The notes beneath the pieces are model-generated. The model searched no databases. It saw nothing but the letters and a program-made list of their open reading frames with translations, and had not been told where the DNA came from. Shown piece after piece: positions 44,895 through 56,640 of a stretch of DNA of 64,000 nucleotides. A program made the translations under genes and the position numbers. The DNA is from Topomyia yanbarensis (taxonomy: Eukaryota; Arthropoda; Insecta; Diptera; Culicidae), in NCBI RefSeq assembly GCF_030247195.1, contig NC_080671.1, positions 188,211,725 to 188,275,724 of the forward strand. The letters run 5' to 3'. Numbering within the stretch: position 1 is the first letter of the stretch; every line of letters starts with the position of its first letter.

Positions 44895-46938
44895 TGACTG
44901 GAGTGTACTACTTGATCAAGTTGATGTAAATGCTGCAGTCGATCTCTATAACCGATTACTTATTGACTGTGTTGAAAAATCCGTGCCAGAATATCAACCT
45001 CCCAAGAAGCCTCCATGGTCTAACGCCATGCTTCGGAATCTGAAATGCACCCGCGCCAAAGCCCTACGTGCGTACACAAATCGTCGATGCCCTATTCTCA
45101 AGCGCTTTTTCGCACTCGCCAGTAATGAGTACCGCTGTTACAATAAATTGCTGTACAAAGGATATGTGCACCGCATCCAACAAAACTTACGACGAAATCC
45201 GAAGGGATTCTGGGCTTTTGTTAAAATGAAGAGAAAGGAAACGGGTCTTCCGTCTAGGATGGTCTACAATGGCGAAGTAGCGACTACAACGGCGGAAAAA
45301 TGCTCCCTATTTGCCAGCTACTTTTCAAGTGTCTTCACGACTGATGTGCCATCTGCCGTCGAGCTCGAAAACGCGACCCGTGATGTTCCCATTGGGGCAG
45401 TGGATATGGATGTATTCACTATTTCAGTACAATCGGTTCTCTCTGCAATACGGAAAACAAAATCGTCTTATGCTCCAGGACAAAGTGCTATGCCGTCTGC
45501 TGTTCTGAAAAAATGTTCCGATATCTTAGCGATCCCACTGACGCACCTTTTCAATATGTCGCTTCAGCAGCAAAAATTTCCCGATGATTGGAAGTTTTCA
45601 GTTATGTTTCCGGTTCACAAGAAAAATGACAAAAGCAACATCGTGAACTACCGGGGAATCACTTCGCTGAGAGTTGAGTCGAAAATCTTCGAAGCGCTTA
45701 TCAACGAGGTGCTGTTTTTTGCTAGTAAACATTACATAAGCCCTTGTCAGCACGGATTCTTCCCTGGTCGATCGGTTGAGACGAATTTAGTTAGCTTCAC
45801 ATCGTTTTGCATTGAAAACATATCCAGGAAACTCCAGGTGGACACGGTCTACACAGATCTTAAGGCCGCTTTCGACACAGTCAACGATGAGATACTGCTT
45901 GCAAAGCTTGATAAACTAGGATGTACCTCGAGTTTCTGCCACTGGCTTCGATCGTACCTTGTTCACCGCGAGTGCGTCGTGCAAATTGGCGACAACGTGT
46001 CTGAATCTTTTTGCAATAATTCCGGAGTTCCCCAAGGTAGTACACTAGGTCCATTACTATTTTCATTGTTCGTGAATGATGCGGTCTTTGTTCTAATGCG
46101 TGGAGGGAAACTGTTTTTCGCCGATGACTTGAAGATATTTCTTGTGATAAGGAATGAAGCCGATTGCCGTGAGTTACAGTGTCTCATTGATACATTTTAC
46201 AATTGGTGTCAAAGAAACATGTTGATCCTTTGTGTTACGAAATGTTTTGTCATCAGTTTTCATCGTACAAGAGACATGCTTAATTTTAACTACAACATTG
46301 CCGGAACTCAGCTGCAACGCGTTGACCACGTAAAAGATCTAGGTGCTATTCTCGATGAAAGGCTAACTTATACCAATCACCTGTCAGCGACCATCGACAA
46401 AGCAAATCGACTTCTAGGTTTTATGTTCAAAATTTCTAGCGAATTCCGGGATCCTCTGTGTTTCAAGGCTTTATATTGCTCACTGGTGCGCTCGCTGTTG
46501 GAATTTGCAAACATCGTGTGGTGCCCTTATCATGCAACGTGGAGTGAAAGGATTGAAGCTGTCCAGCGCAAATTTATACGATATGCTTTACGTCAATTGC
46601 CTTGGAATGATCCGTTGAACCTGCCACCATATGAGAACCGTTGCAGACTATTAGGACTACATACTTTGCAAGAACGTAGACATACTTCGCAGGCCATTTT
46701 CATATCAAAGCTTCTGTTGGCTGAGTATGATGTTCCCGATCTCCTTGGACAAATCAACCTCTACGCCCCAACCCGTGTTCTTCGCCCTCGGACATTACTA
46801 CACATCGAAATGCGAAACACCAACTACGCTGCTAATAGTCCGATTTTGGCGATGGTTCGTCGCTTCAACGAGCTTGCCGAGCAGTTTGACCTCAATTATA
46901 ATTCATCACAATTTCGTCACCGTTTGCTGTTACATTAG
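44895..46938 (+). pseudogene. LINE reverse transcriptase (host element)
   Basis: The frame continues from the junction (DWSVLLDQVDVNAAVDLYNR) and stays open to a stop at 46938; the first in-frame start at 44983 is GTG, so this is the remainder of the interrupted ORF and not an independent gene. Counting from 44983, template-binding sequence FPVHKKNDKSNIVNYRGIT lies near 206, motif A YTDLKAAFDTV at 290 (Asp 292), motif B SGVPQGSTLGPLLFSLFVND near 343 and motif C FFADDLKIF at 378 (Asp 381 and 382). All polymerase aspartates are present. It copies element RNA at the nicked target when joined to its endonuclease. Confidence 0.85.
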
Positions 46939-47021
46939 GTTAATTATTTTTAGTTTAGTTCATTAAGACTTAGTGTCAGATGAACACAAATTTTAAATAC
47001 AAATACAAATACAAATACAAA

Positions 47022-48125
47022 ATTCCTCTCAACGCACGCTGCTCTGAAAACCTAGCGAAATCGTCTTAGGACGCCACCAGCTGCTCGTTCAGTGGGCCAT
47101 AAGCGCGACTTCCGGAGGGTTAAATGCATGAACCATAAAAAGTTAAAAAATGGTCAAAGTTGAGCATTGTTACAACAAATCACCCGATTTTTAACAATAA
47201 GTAGATTAATTTTTTTATTTTTAATTTATTAATTTCGGTGGTTAAAGCAGTAGTGTAGTTAAACTTCTGCAACAAAGTATTTACTCGAGTCAATCAGATT
47301 TTCTTGCAATCATTTACACTGATTTCAAAATCTTTAAACACCCTTTAAATTTTACGTCTTGACCCTATGCAACTCCGTGCAAACCGGCTCTACTATATTT
47401 TATCTTCGTAAATATTCGGAGTTAGACTTTGATACTTTGCGATAATACTCTAAGGTGATACGACCATTAATTACATAAGAAATGTAAATATTTTTGGGAA
47501 GATTTCAATAGCTTCGTTCCCTTAATCAAATAAGGCAGTTTAGATTAACTTATTATCTTAGGAATATTGAAATTTGTTCACGAAAAGTGAAATTTGTGTG
47601 CATGTTTGGTTTATTATTTTAGTCTAGATGATAGTACACATTGACAGTATTAATTTGTAATTGTTGCTTATAATTTAACAATTTTGAATGCACCAGTAAG
47701 GCTCAAAAGGTGTTTAGCAAGTCTGCATTGTTGGTGTAGGTCGCACTTCGGCCAAAATTTAAGCTAGTTATAGCAATATATCTTTTTACATATATTTGAG
47801 TGAATAACCTTGAAAAGAAGTATTCCGCTACACAAACGTTGGAACGCACCTCGGTATTAATTGATTTGATCAATCATAGGCAAAAAACCAATGTGAAAAA
47901 CCTTTCTTTAATATTCAAATAAATCTGAACGCTAATTTTTAATTGAACATTATAATGTGCTTCTTGTTAAATTCACATTTCCTGCGAATAAAAAAAAATT
48001 AAAAGTCTATGTAAACTTTTGACGTGGAGGGGGGGGGGGTGGTAAAAGTCTACTAAGGTCTACTAGGGGGGAGGGGGGGTTGAAAATTTTCAAATTTCGG
48101 TCTACGTGGTTTATGAACGGTCCCT
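47022..48125. other. Right part of the interrupted TIR element
   Basis: AT-rich non-coding DNA between the LINE tail and the right terminal repeat. Two poly-G runs (48024-48042 and near 48067-48079) mirror those in the left part (41938-41956 and near 41980). Confidence 0.6.
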
Positions 48126-48400
48126 TATGAAAACAATATCCAAACGCCGCACCCCCTTAATGATGTCCGATTGAGCTAAAAACTGGCATAGATTACTTTT
48201 TCGATGTAATAAGCATTTTATGTAAGACTTTATGCGAAAATTTAAGATGACCATTTTCATTGATATCTTGCCTCTTGAACACCCCTAGTTCTCCATACAA
48301 ACTTTCGTTTTAAACTGTGAAGCCCCGTTCCATTTTATTTTAAATTTCTGCACCAGGTGTTTCCTAGCACCCAAAACTTCCGCCATTTTTTTTTCGTTCT
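48126..48400 (+). repeat. Repeat family B, right half
   Basis: Continues the reverse complement of 37324-37600, for example GCCTCTTGAACACCCCTAGT (48271-48290) against ACTAGGGGTGTTCAAGAGGC (37445). Together with 41150-41896 it reconstitutes one family B copy. Confidence 0.8.
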
Positions 48401-48429
48401 GCTCCCCAATCGTGTGTTGAACAATATTA

Positions 48430-48784
48430 TTAATACCTCATTGAGGTATTATGCAGGTATTGAAGAAGCATTCTTCAATACCAGCATAATACCTGAATGA
48501 GGTATAATACGTTATTTGAGTATTATTTATGTATTACAGTGATACCAAATCAATACCTTATTGAATACCTCCATACAGTGAATTTTGTTATTGGAAGGTT
48601 AAAAAGGTTTTGTTATTATTCAGGTATTATAATAACTCGAATCATTATCAACTAGTTATTTGTAGTACATATCTCAGTTATTATTTCAGGTATTTTACCT
48701 CTTATGCAAGGTTCCTTAATACCTTATTCAGAAAAAAATATACCTGAATTTGGTATTCTGAAATAATTTTCTCCTGCTCGGGTA
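48430..48784. mobile_element. MITE with near-perfect ~80-bp palindrome
   Basis: TAATACCTCATTGAGGTATT followed by ATGCAGGTATTGAAGAA (48430-48466) is mirrored by TTCTTCAATACCAGCATAAT and ACCTGAATGAGGTATAATAC (48470-48510) around a 3-nt centre. More GGTAT/ATACC motifs follow, and the right end CTCCTGCTCGGGTA matches the element at 35835. Non-coding. Confidence 0.8.
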
Positions 48785-50019
48785 TTAGACAACCCAAGGA
48801 ATGTTATTGTTGCATCAAACCAAACAAATGCAGAGCAACCTGGAAGTTCAGGGGCAAATACATCAACAGGGTCCAAAATATGTAGGGGTCCAAATTAGGT
48901 TGGTTACTCAAAACATTATCTAGTAAAATATTGACTGATTTTTGAAACAACATTACAGAACCTCGTCAAAACATGCAAAACAAGTACAGCAAACTATCTG
49001 ACAAGTCGCCAATTTCAGAGGGAAAAATCTTGACGTGACGTGACACATTGCGAATAATTATTTGCCTTACATAAAATTATTTGAATCAGCTGATAAGAAA
49101 AAGTTAATTTAACCGGAAATTCGTCAATTTCAATTATTAAATTACGGGACAAGTCAGCAATCCTCAGCTGAAATATATACTGCTAACGATCTGAATATTT
49201 TGCTAACTAAACAGTATTTTTTGACGTTTGGATAAAAAGGGGATATTGCGGAGAGTTCGGTAACAAAATTGTTTTACTGAATCGATTACCGAACGTTCAA
49301 AACCCCTGTAAAATTTTACCGTACCCAGTAATTTAAACTAAGTGTGATAGCCTGTATTCCAAGTTAATTTAGCTCAAATTATTTTCCAATAATTTAGACC
49401 GAAGCCTTTCCAGTTGTCATGTCGGTGATTCTAATGCAAAACCTATCACTCTTCGAAAGACTTGCCAATGGTGATTCCATGATCACACCCTGCTTTGATG
49501 GCAGATTCCGATGCGAGCGGAAAATTAAAGTAACTTTCCGATTTAGGTTCGCTTGTTTTTTTTGGTGGAAAATCGATTAACTATCGCTTTTCTGGAGTTA
49601 AACAGTATCTTCGTTGTTGAAGTTTTTTCTTCGGCCGCGCTTTGGCTGAAGTATATGTCGGCAGCTTTTATGTTGCTCTCTGGTGCTTAATATTTGCCGA
49701 TAGCTGCACGACCACTCTACGGCGTTTAGGAAGTATCAGTCATCGTAGCGTGGTAGCTCATAATAAGTTAATCATTGATTAAAGGTTTAATGTAAATGTA
49801 ATTCACTGGAAGGTAATCCGCAGCGTGATTATCTTGAATAATCTTGTCCTTAATATACATACATAGAGAAATACAGGAAACAGATTAGCTTTAAAATTTG
49901 GTTCTCTTAGTTTCGGAAGACAGAGTCTTAGTCAGCGTAAGTTAGAGGGCAAATATGGTCATCAACATTTAAAAAAAACTGAACCAATATCACCACAATT
50001 ATGGTCAAACGAAAGGTTA
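48785..50019. other. No gene recognised
   Basis: AT-rich DNA without frames above background or repeat matches that I can support. Confidence 0.45.
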
Positions 50020-50268
50020 AACATCATTTAAAGTTCAACTGAAAAAGTTTGGAAAAGCGGTCATCTTGGAAAACGAAAAAAGCAGTTTTTTCTCACACCG
50101 TTGGAAATATCTGCGTGAAAATCTATCAGTAATACTCTACCATTTCCCCGAATACCTTGATTTATTTTCATGAAGATTTTTCCAACGGTTGTGAGAAAAA
50201 AAAACTTTTTTCGTTTTTCAAGATGACCGCTTATTGAGGCGTTCTCAGTTGAATCTTAAACTGTGCAT
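50020..50268. mobile_element. MITE with imperfect long hairpin
   Basis: Left arm 50055-50107 (AGCGGTCATCTTGGAAAACG, then CTCACACCGTTGGAAA) pairs with 50178-50232 (TTTCCAACGG to CAAGATGACCGCTT). Outer motifs TTTAAAGTTCAACTGA and TCAGTTGAATCTTAAA extend the inverted repeat. Total about 250 bp, non-coding. Confidence 0.8.
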
Positions 50269-50914
50269 TATTTTCAAGGCTATGGTGCAATGTGTATTAA
50301 TGGCGATGGAACACGCACACAAAAAATGTATCATTTTATAGGTGACGTGAATGCTAACTGGACGCAATTTAACAAAACGAAAAACACGATATGAAAAAAT
50401 ATAACTGTGTTTTATATCAATGAAAGATTAAAGTGATCTTTGAGTAGATTACTTTCGTTTTTATAATAAAATTAAATTGATCAACAAACACTTACAACCG
50501 ATGTCATTATAAAGTCAAATTATGTGGTTTGTGAAATTTACAATTAAGTCAAATTAATTCAAACATAAAATTATGTCACTTTTGATGATCGCGATTTTTT
50601 TCTTAGTGTCTAAGTTTATCATTTTCCAACTAAAGCTTATCGAACATGATAATAATGTTTGCGGTAGTATGTAGGTACTGCATTTTTTCTACTACTCTTA
50701 CGATGGGCTTTGACAAAACATGTACGAAAGATTACCGGTTGAAATTTTTTGATCGGTAAAGAGATAAGTACAGCATAAAACAACACCGCTAATTTTGTTT
50801 TTGACTTACAGCAGAAACCATCGATGAGTCAACGGAAAATAGGTGTTATTGAGAAATAATTACCAAACAGAAGTTTGTTTGACTTTGATGGATTCGACAG
50901 TGCAGTGTCTTGCG

Positions 50915-50920
<6 letters not shown>
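50269..50920. other. No gene recognised
   Basis: AT-rich DNA upstream of the (CT)n tract. It could contain promoter sequence for the candidate exon downstream, but I see no defined element. Confidence 0.35.

Positions 50921-50972
<52 letters not shown>
50921..50972. repeat. (CT)n microsatellite
   Basis: 26 uninterrupted CT dinucleotides. The Leu/Ser frames over it are artefacts. In insects such GA/CT tracts can bind GAGA-type factors near promoters, which would suit its position about 550 bp before the candidate exon; this is speculative. Confidence 0.95.
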
Positions 50973-50976
<4 letters not shown>

Positions 50977-51517
50977 TTTCCGACACAGAACACGACGATT
51001 CAACGAAGGTCCGCCGGTCGCTCGATCGGTTGGATCTTTCAGATTTTTTTTACTGAGTCACTGTCGTGCCTATCTGGACCGGACCCGACCGAGCTGGGAC
51101 TCAAGAGCATTACTTTTCCCGATCCTGGCTTGCTCTGGAGTCTTTCACCTTAGGCCACGATATGACGGACTAACAATTACACGACCGTGCTGTTGATGAT
51201 GATCCACCGTTTCGAAGAAGTGTCAGAAGAAGGTGGAGATTGAAATCAAGCTGTTGAAGCCACAGACCGCGATCCGAGTGCCTCGCCACATATAACATAT
51301 AGTCCGTGCCCAGTCCGGGCAGCCAGCGAAAATGAGGTGTAAATGAAATACAAACCGTACACCGAGCTGCTATATAGGGACCGCTCTCCGTACGACGGTT
51401 CCGCCAAGTCACAGGTCGGACTGAGAACCATGTCATAAGTTCGATTAAAGCCAAGTCATTTCCAATAATTATTTCACGCGTAATCATTATTTAATCAATA
51501 TTAAACAGAACCGTAAA
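50973..51517 (+). other. Possible 5' UTR of the gene starting at 51518
   Basis: Base composition becomes richer and non-repetitive from 50985 to 51480, in contrast to the AT-rich surroundings, and leads into the ATG at 51518. Frames here carry no motif. A transcribed leader is one explanation. Confidence 0.3.
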
Positions 51518-51637
51518 ATGAGCTTGCGGCTGAGAGAGCTGTTTTTTTTTCTACCTTCGCTGCTTTTTACTTTGATTGCCCTAAATGTGCCCGGTAAAAG
51601 CTACTTTCGGCCCGATAGTCCCCCGGCTCTTCAAACA
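51518..51637 (+). CDS. Candidate first coding exon with signal peptide
   Basis: ATG at 51518 in the context CGTAAAATGA. The frame encodes MSLRLRELFFFLPSLLFTLI, then ALNVPGKSYFRPDSPPALQT: a short basic N-terminus, a hydrophobic core of about 15 residues and a likely cleavage region, the pattern of a secretory signal peptide. It is followed at 51638 by GTAACG preceded by CAAAG-like exon sequence (ACAAG|GTAACG), a fair splice donor; reading on without splicing gives an immediate stop. The rest of the gene would lie beyond the window's annotated part or be unrecognised downstream. I do not recognise the protein. Chance remains possible because the exon is only 120 bp. Confidence 0.4.
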
Positions 51638-52639
51638 AGGTAACGTCGAGGAAAGTCATTAGAGCTGATACGAGAAACGTACAGGTTAGGAAGTTTTGCT
51701 TCGTCCTCGGGAAAAAACCTAACTCTTATATAAGAATGATTGCTGGGAAATATTTAGAAACAGAATATTTCAGAATGTTAGATTTGATAACGTTGGACAG
51801 TATGCAATATTCCTCTTTAAGGAGAAAATTGATATAAAATCATTTTATGTGAAAAGGCACAAAATCTACCTATGATAAATCAATGGTTTGGCGTTTCGGC
51901 TTCGTTTCGTCAGAATTTTGCACGAGACTTATATTAGTTCAAAATTGAAAACGTTACTATAGTATCCAGAACCACACTAAATTGGAAATATATTGTTCTT
52001 AGCTTTTCTAGAACAGGAACACCACCCAGTAAGTATTTTCATAACGGTGACAATGAAGTCATTAATAATGTTTCGTTGTAGGCATGTTTGCGTTAGCTTA
52101 AAAGTGCCATTTTTTTCTTTGTTTCACATTTTGAATTTCTTAAAACTAGGGGGTTACACATTTATATATAATTTTGTTTTTATATAATGAAACTAAAGAA
52201 ATTTTACAGCTAACTTATACATATACAAGAGGGGATAATATAATATTCATAAAATTAGGGCAAGGGTGGGTCATTTTGTGTGTTTTTGTAAAGTCTCACT
52301 GTCACTTTAGGATTTTTAGAAGGGCTATTATTGGAACAATTGATTATTATCTAAGCGGACCATTTTACAGACATATGAAAACTAGAAATAACTAGAGGGA
52401 GTTTAATTTTTATTAAGATTAGAGGGGATTAATTGAGGCTATTTTTAAGTAGTGTGACTGTTGGTCACTTCTTAACGAGATTATATTTTGATCATCTAAA
52501 ATTAGAAGACAAGAAGCACATACATTTTAAGAAGATATTCGAGGGGGAGGAGGGGGGCTAAATCCTGCGTCTGTAAATTAGAGACAGAGGAAAGAGGGCG
52601 GACAAAGCTGACAGGTTGGAAGGAGGGGGGGGGGGGAGA
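51638..52639. other. No gene recognised (possible intron)
   Basis: AT-rich DNA after the candidate donor, with short frames (51993-52187, 52174-52395) and a poly-G run at 52624-52636. No matching acceptor plus coding exon stands out. Confidence 0.35.
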
Positions 52640-52815
52640 AGATATTAACATTCAGTTTCCGGAATCGGGAATCAACGGTACGGATTACATATTCGGATGG
52701 ATGCATCATCTGATGCGGATCGGAAACACACCGCGTTGCGCGTGTGATGTTGTGATGTGGGTCTCGTGTTGTTAGGTCATTCGATAGAGATGTTTTGTCT
52801 CGTCTTGAAGTTGCA

Positions 52816-55800
52816 TCAAACCAGCTTTGGGATATTGATGGGTTTTAAGAAGGTGTTCATGAGGGACATATAGAGGAGATCGCGGCTTCTCAGTACATCT
52901 CGAACCGGGACATTGGGTGAACTTCCTCGGGCCCGAAGGGAATCGAATAGATGAGATCTGGCAGACCAGTACTCGGCGCATGCCCAGACAATATGTTCGA
53001 TCTCGTGATAACCGTTGCCACAAGCGCAGATACCGCTATCCGCGAGCCCAATACGTCGGAAATGAGCGTCCAGCGTGTAGTGATTGGACATAAGCCGAAA
53101 CATCACGCGAATGAAATCCCGACCCACATCCATCCCCTTGAACCAAGGTTTCGTTGATACCTTAGGGATTATCGAATGTAGCCATCTTCCTAATTCACCA
53201 TTGCTCCATGTAGTTTGCTAATTTTCGAGGGTTCTCTGATGAGTAATACTGGAAAATTCGCTGAAGCTAATTGGTCTTTCATATATGTCACCTTCTGAAG
53301 CGCCCGCCTTAGCTAAAGAGTCCGCTTCTTCATTACCTGGAATGGAGCAATGTGAGGGAACGGAAACTAAGGTAATCTTGTACGATCTTACAGACAAAGC
53401 ACGCAGAATATGGAATGTGCTTTCTAGGTTTCATTGAACGGAGAGCCTCGATTGAGCTGAGGCTATCCGAGACAATAAAGTAATGAATGGTGCGCAAAGT
53501 ATCGATGATCCCAAGGGTATACTGAATAGCAGCAAGATATACGACGTAAACTGAAGCAGGGTTATTGAGTTTGAATGAAACGGTGAGATTTTGATTGAAT
53601 ATACCGAAGCCAGTGGAGCCATCGAGGCTTGACCAGTCGGTATAAAACATCTTGTTGCAGTCGACTTAGCGAAATTTACTATGAAAGATGCTTGGGATTA
53701 TTTGCGGACGTATGTGATCCGGGATTCCACGAATCACGTGCTTCATGAATGTGTCGAAGAGTACACTTGAATCAGAAGCATGGGGAAGATTGACACGGTT
53801 AGGATAATATGAAGAAGGATTGATATTTTGTGCCATGTAATCGAAGTACAAGGACATCAGGTTTGAGAATTGAGCTCGACAAGCCTCTCGAAATTTGCAG
53901 TTACTAACGGGTTCAAGATATCGCATCGGTTGAGCAATCAATATGAGAGGTCCCAAAATCAATTTTTCAGCGGAAGAACGCCCGCCAGCACTTCTAAACT
54001 CATCGTAGGTGTCGAGTGTATGCAACTCAAGGCAATGCGCAAGCAATAATACTGGATTCTCCCTAGTTTGATGAAGTGTATGTTCGCAGCGGAGCAGAGA
54101 CAGAAACACCCGTACTCCATCACCGACAATATCGTTGTTTGGTACAGCTTGATCAGGTCTCTTGGGAGGGCACCACACCATGTTCCGGTTATTGTATGGA
54201 AAAAAATGATGCTTTGTTGGTACTTCAGATACCTAATGTGATATACCCAGGTCCCTTTAGAGTCCAGTCCCCAAGATATTTGAAAGTTGAAACTTGAGCA
54301 ATAGTTTGACCCATTAATTGAAGCTGTAGTTGCACTGGTTCACGCTTCCTTGAAAATAAGAATAGCTCAGTTTTCTCCGTTGAGAACTCTATACCCAGCT
54401 GGAGGACCCAAGCAGACAAATTGTCCAAGATATCTTGCAATGGTCCTTGCAGATTTGCGGCTTTGGGAGCTGTAACAGAGACCACACCGTCATCTGCAAG
54501 CTGCCTTAGCGTGCAGGAATTGACAAGACATTTGTCAATGTCATTCACGTAAATGTTGTAGAGAAGGGGGCTTAGACATGAGCCCTGGGGAAGACCCATG
54601 TAGCTTATTCGTGATGTCGATAAATCACCATGCGAAAAATGCATGTGTTTTTCAGACAGCAAGTTTAGCAAGAAAGTTATTTAGAATCGGCGAAAGACTA
54701 TGCTGATGCAGCTTCTCAGAAAGAATTTTGATAGGAACACTGATGCCATCTGCTCTTTACTAGCATATGCCATTTGAATTTCTGTTGAGAGCAACGCAAA
54801 ATAATCGTTCACCCCTTTGCCTTTACTAAAGCCAAATTGTATACCTGACAATAAGCCATTTGCTTCGACCCAATTGTCGAGGCGGGATAGGATCATTTTC
54901 TAGAGCAACTTCCGGATGCAGGACAGCATGCGATCGGTCGATACGAGTTGTTGTCCGAGGCTGATTTTCCTGGTTTTTGGATGGCTATGGCCTTCACTTT
55001 TCTCCAATCGTGTGGGACAATGTTAGTCTCAAGAAACTTTTTAAATAAGTTCAACAAGCGTCTCTTGGTAGAGTCTGGCAGATTCTTAAACAAGTTGAAC
55101 TTGATTCTGTATGGCGCTGGGGCTTTATTGTTACACGACAAGAGAGCAAGTGAGAACTCCACCATCGAAAACGCTTTTCATTCGCGTTATCGTAGATCTT
55201 CTGTGCCGGGCGGAATCCGGACAAACCGTTTTGGCAAAATCGAATACCCAACGGTTTGAATATTCCACGCTCTCGTTAGTACTGTTTCGGTTTCATTAGC
55301 GCCGGGCTATGCCCCAAAGAGTGCTTGTTTCTCTTGTTAGCCCGTCGACAAACCGGCGCCAGTAGCTACGTTTTTTTGGCTTTCATCAAACTCTTCATGC
55401 GCGTTTCTGCCATTGCGTACTGTCGTTAGCTGGCTGGTAGCCCGTCGTCCCGGGAGGTCTTCGCGGTAGCATTCTCTGCGTACACTTCTGAGCACTCTTT
55501 GTCTCACCATGGGTTGGGAGGACGCCCTCAAGAGTTCGCGTCTAGTACTCGTTTAGTCTGAGCTTGAAACGCGGTATCGAGAATCAAGCAAGCCAGCAAC
55601 CCGTACTTTTCCTCCGGAAGAAGCTCCTGAGTGGACTCGATTTTGTCGGATATCGCGAACGCTTAGCTCTTCCAATTAATATTTCCTGTGAGGTCTTACG
55701 AAACATTGATTGCACTCGGTGGCCCTGAGCTGTTAACAATATTGATTACGATTGGCAGATGGTCGCTGCCGTGGGGATCAGAGACTACCATCCACATGCA

Positions 55801-56396
55801 ATCTAAACGAAGCGATGTCGAGCAGAAGGACAGGTCTAAGGCGCTCGGACGCGCTGGGGGCGGAACCCGCGTCATTTCACCCGCGTTCAAAATGGTCATA
55901 TTCAAGTTGTCGCAAAGTTCATGGAGTAGGGTAGATCGATTATCGTCATGAAGGCTGGCCATATCGTGGGAGTTGAAGTCACCTAAACCTAGCCTCGGTG
56001 CGGGGAGGTGTTACGCAACATCGCAAAGCCGTCGATGACTAACTGAGGCTCTAGAGGGGATGCAGGTGGAGGCGATGTAAAGGTCTTTGCATTAATTCTG
56101 GTTTGGCAAGCGACATCTTCAATGCCTGATGTCGAGGGGAGGTCGATTCGATTGGAAGAATATCACTTTTTGATCCCCAAAAGTACTCCTCCGTAAGTGT
56201 CATCTCGATCCAACCGAATAATATTAAAATCGTGGAAGTGTAGGTCTATTTCTGAAGTAAGCCATGCATCGCATTTCAAGTTATTTAGTAAGATTTTAAA
56301 GGAATCGATTTTAGGGATAATGCTTCTGCAATTCCACTGTAGAACAGTTATTAAATCCGTGACCTCAATCGATGAATTAGTTATCGAAGGATACAA
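52816..56396 (-). pseudogene. LINE ORF2: endonuclease, RT, RNase H (broken)
   Basis: Blocks in order on the minus strand: endonuclease start VLQWNCRSIIPKIDSFKILL (from 56396) and end SDPHGSDHLPIVI (near 55760); RT fingers WRKVKAIAIQKPGKSASDNN then SYRPIACC (near 55000); palm GLPQGSCLSPLLYNIYVNDI (near 54590) and catalytic LADDGVV (near 54490); thumb-like FSTEKTELFLFSRKREP; RNase H FYTDWSSLDGSTGFGIFNQN (53650) and IVSDSLSSIEAL; C-terminal ICACGNGYHEIEHIVWACAE (near 53030). The RNase H glutamate expected in the LAAIQ helix is replaced (YVVYLAAIQ). At least seven frame breaks are present, so no functional protein is made. Family identification is firm. Confidence 0.8.
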
Positions 56397-56640
56397 TCAC
56401 AAAGGAGGGTCTATTTCGTAGTGAATTGCACCAAAAATGTTTTTACTGCGGGGAGAAGGGAGATAAGATTTGATGAGGGTCAGAAATATTTAGTGCTGTA
56501 AAAATACGGTCCACAATGTCAGAGAAATTTATTAAACCAGCGCTGGTTTCTATTTTTCGCTAAACTATGGGAACACGTGGGGTTCGTGGAAGTTCTGAGA
56601 ACTCCTTTTCTGAGCTCAGGTTTCCGAGACCGAGAGCAGC

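Larger units (their letters stand above)
42249..47021 (+). mobile_element. Non-LTR retrotransposon (endonuclease-RT type)
   Basis: Carries an N-terminal repeat region, an APE-type endonuclease (to 43782), an interruption by an antisense LINE (43783-44893), then the reverse transcriptase (44895-46938) and a 3' tail of AAATAC repeats (46995-47021). No separate zinc-knuckle ORF1 is visible. Reading frames on either side of the interruption are long and intact, so the insertion of this LINE and of its invader are both fairly recent. Jockey/I-like group; clade unresolved. The exact 5' end is uncertain. Confidence 0.8.
41897..48125. mobile_element. TIR element interrupted by two LINEs
   Basis: Ends are AGGGGCCGTTCATAAACCAC (41897) and its partner GTGGTTTATGAACGGTCCCT (ending 48125), both continuing into CTACGTAGAC-like and poly-G motifs. 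TA is duplicated at 41895-41896 and 48126-48127. The uninterrupted family B copy at 37324-38110 shows the empty site with a single TA, which confirms both boundaries. The element's own sequence is only 41897 to about 42240 and about 47022 to 48125, with no transposase, so it was a non-autonomous element of about 1.5 kb before a LINE inserted. Superfamily not assigned; TA suggests Tc1/mariner or an ISL2EU-like group. Confidence 0.85.

Noticed and set aside
44983..46938. Independent gene starting at 44983
   Set aside because: The start codon there is GTG and the frame continues upstream to the LINE junction. It is the second half of the interrupted LINE ORF.
50843..51196. Membrane-like protein rich in Leu/Ser
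   Set aside because: It is the translation of the (CT)26 microsatellite and flanks; two overlapping frames give similar artefacts.
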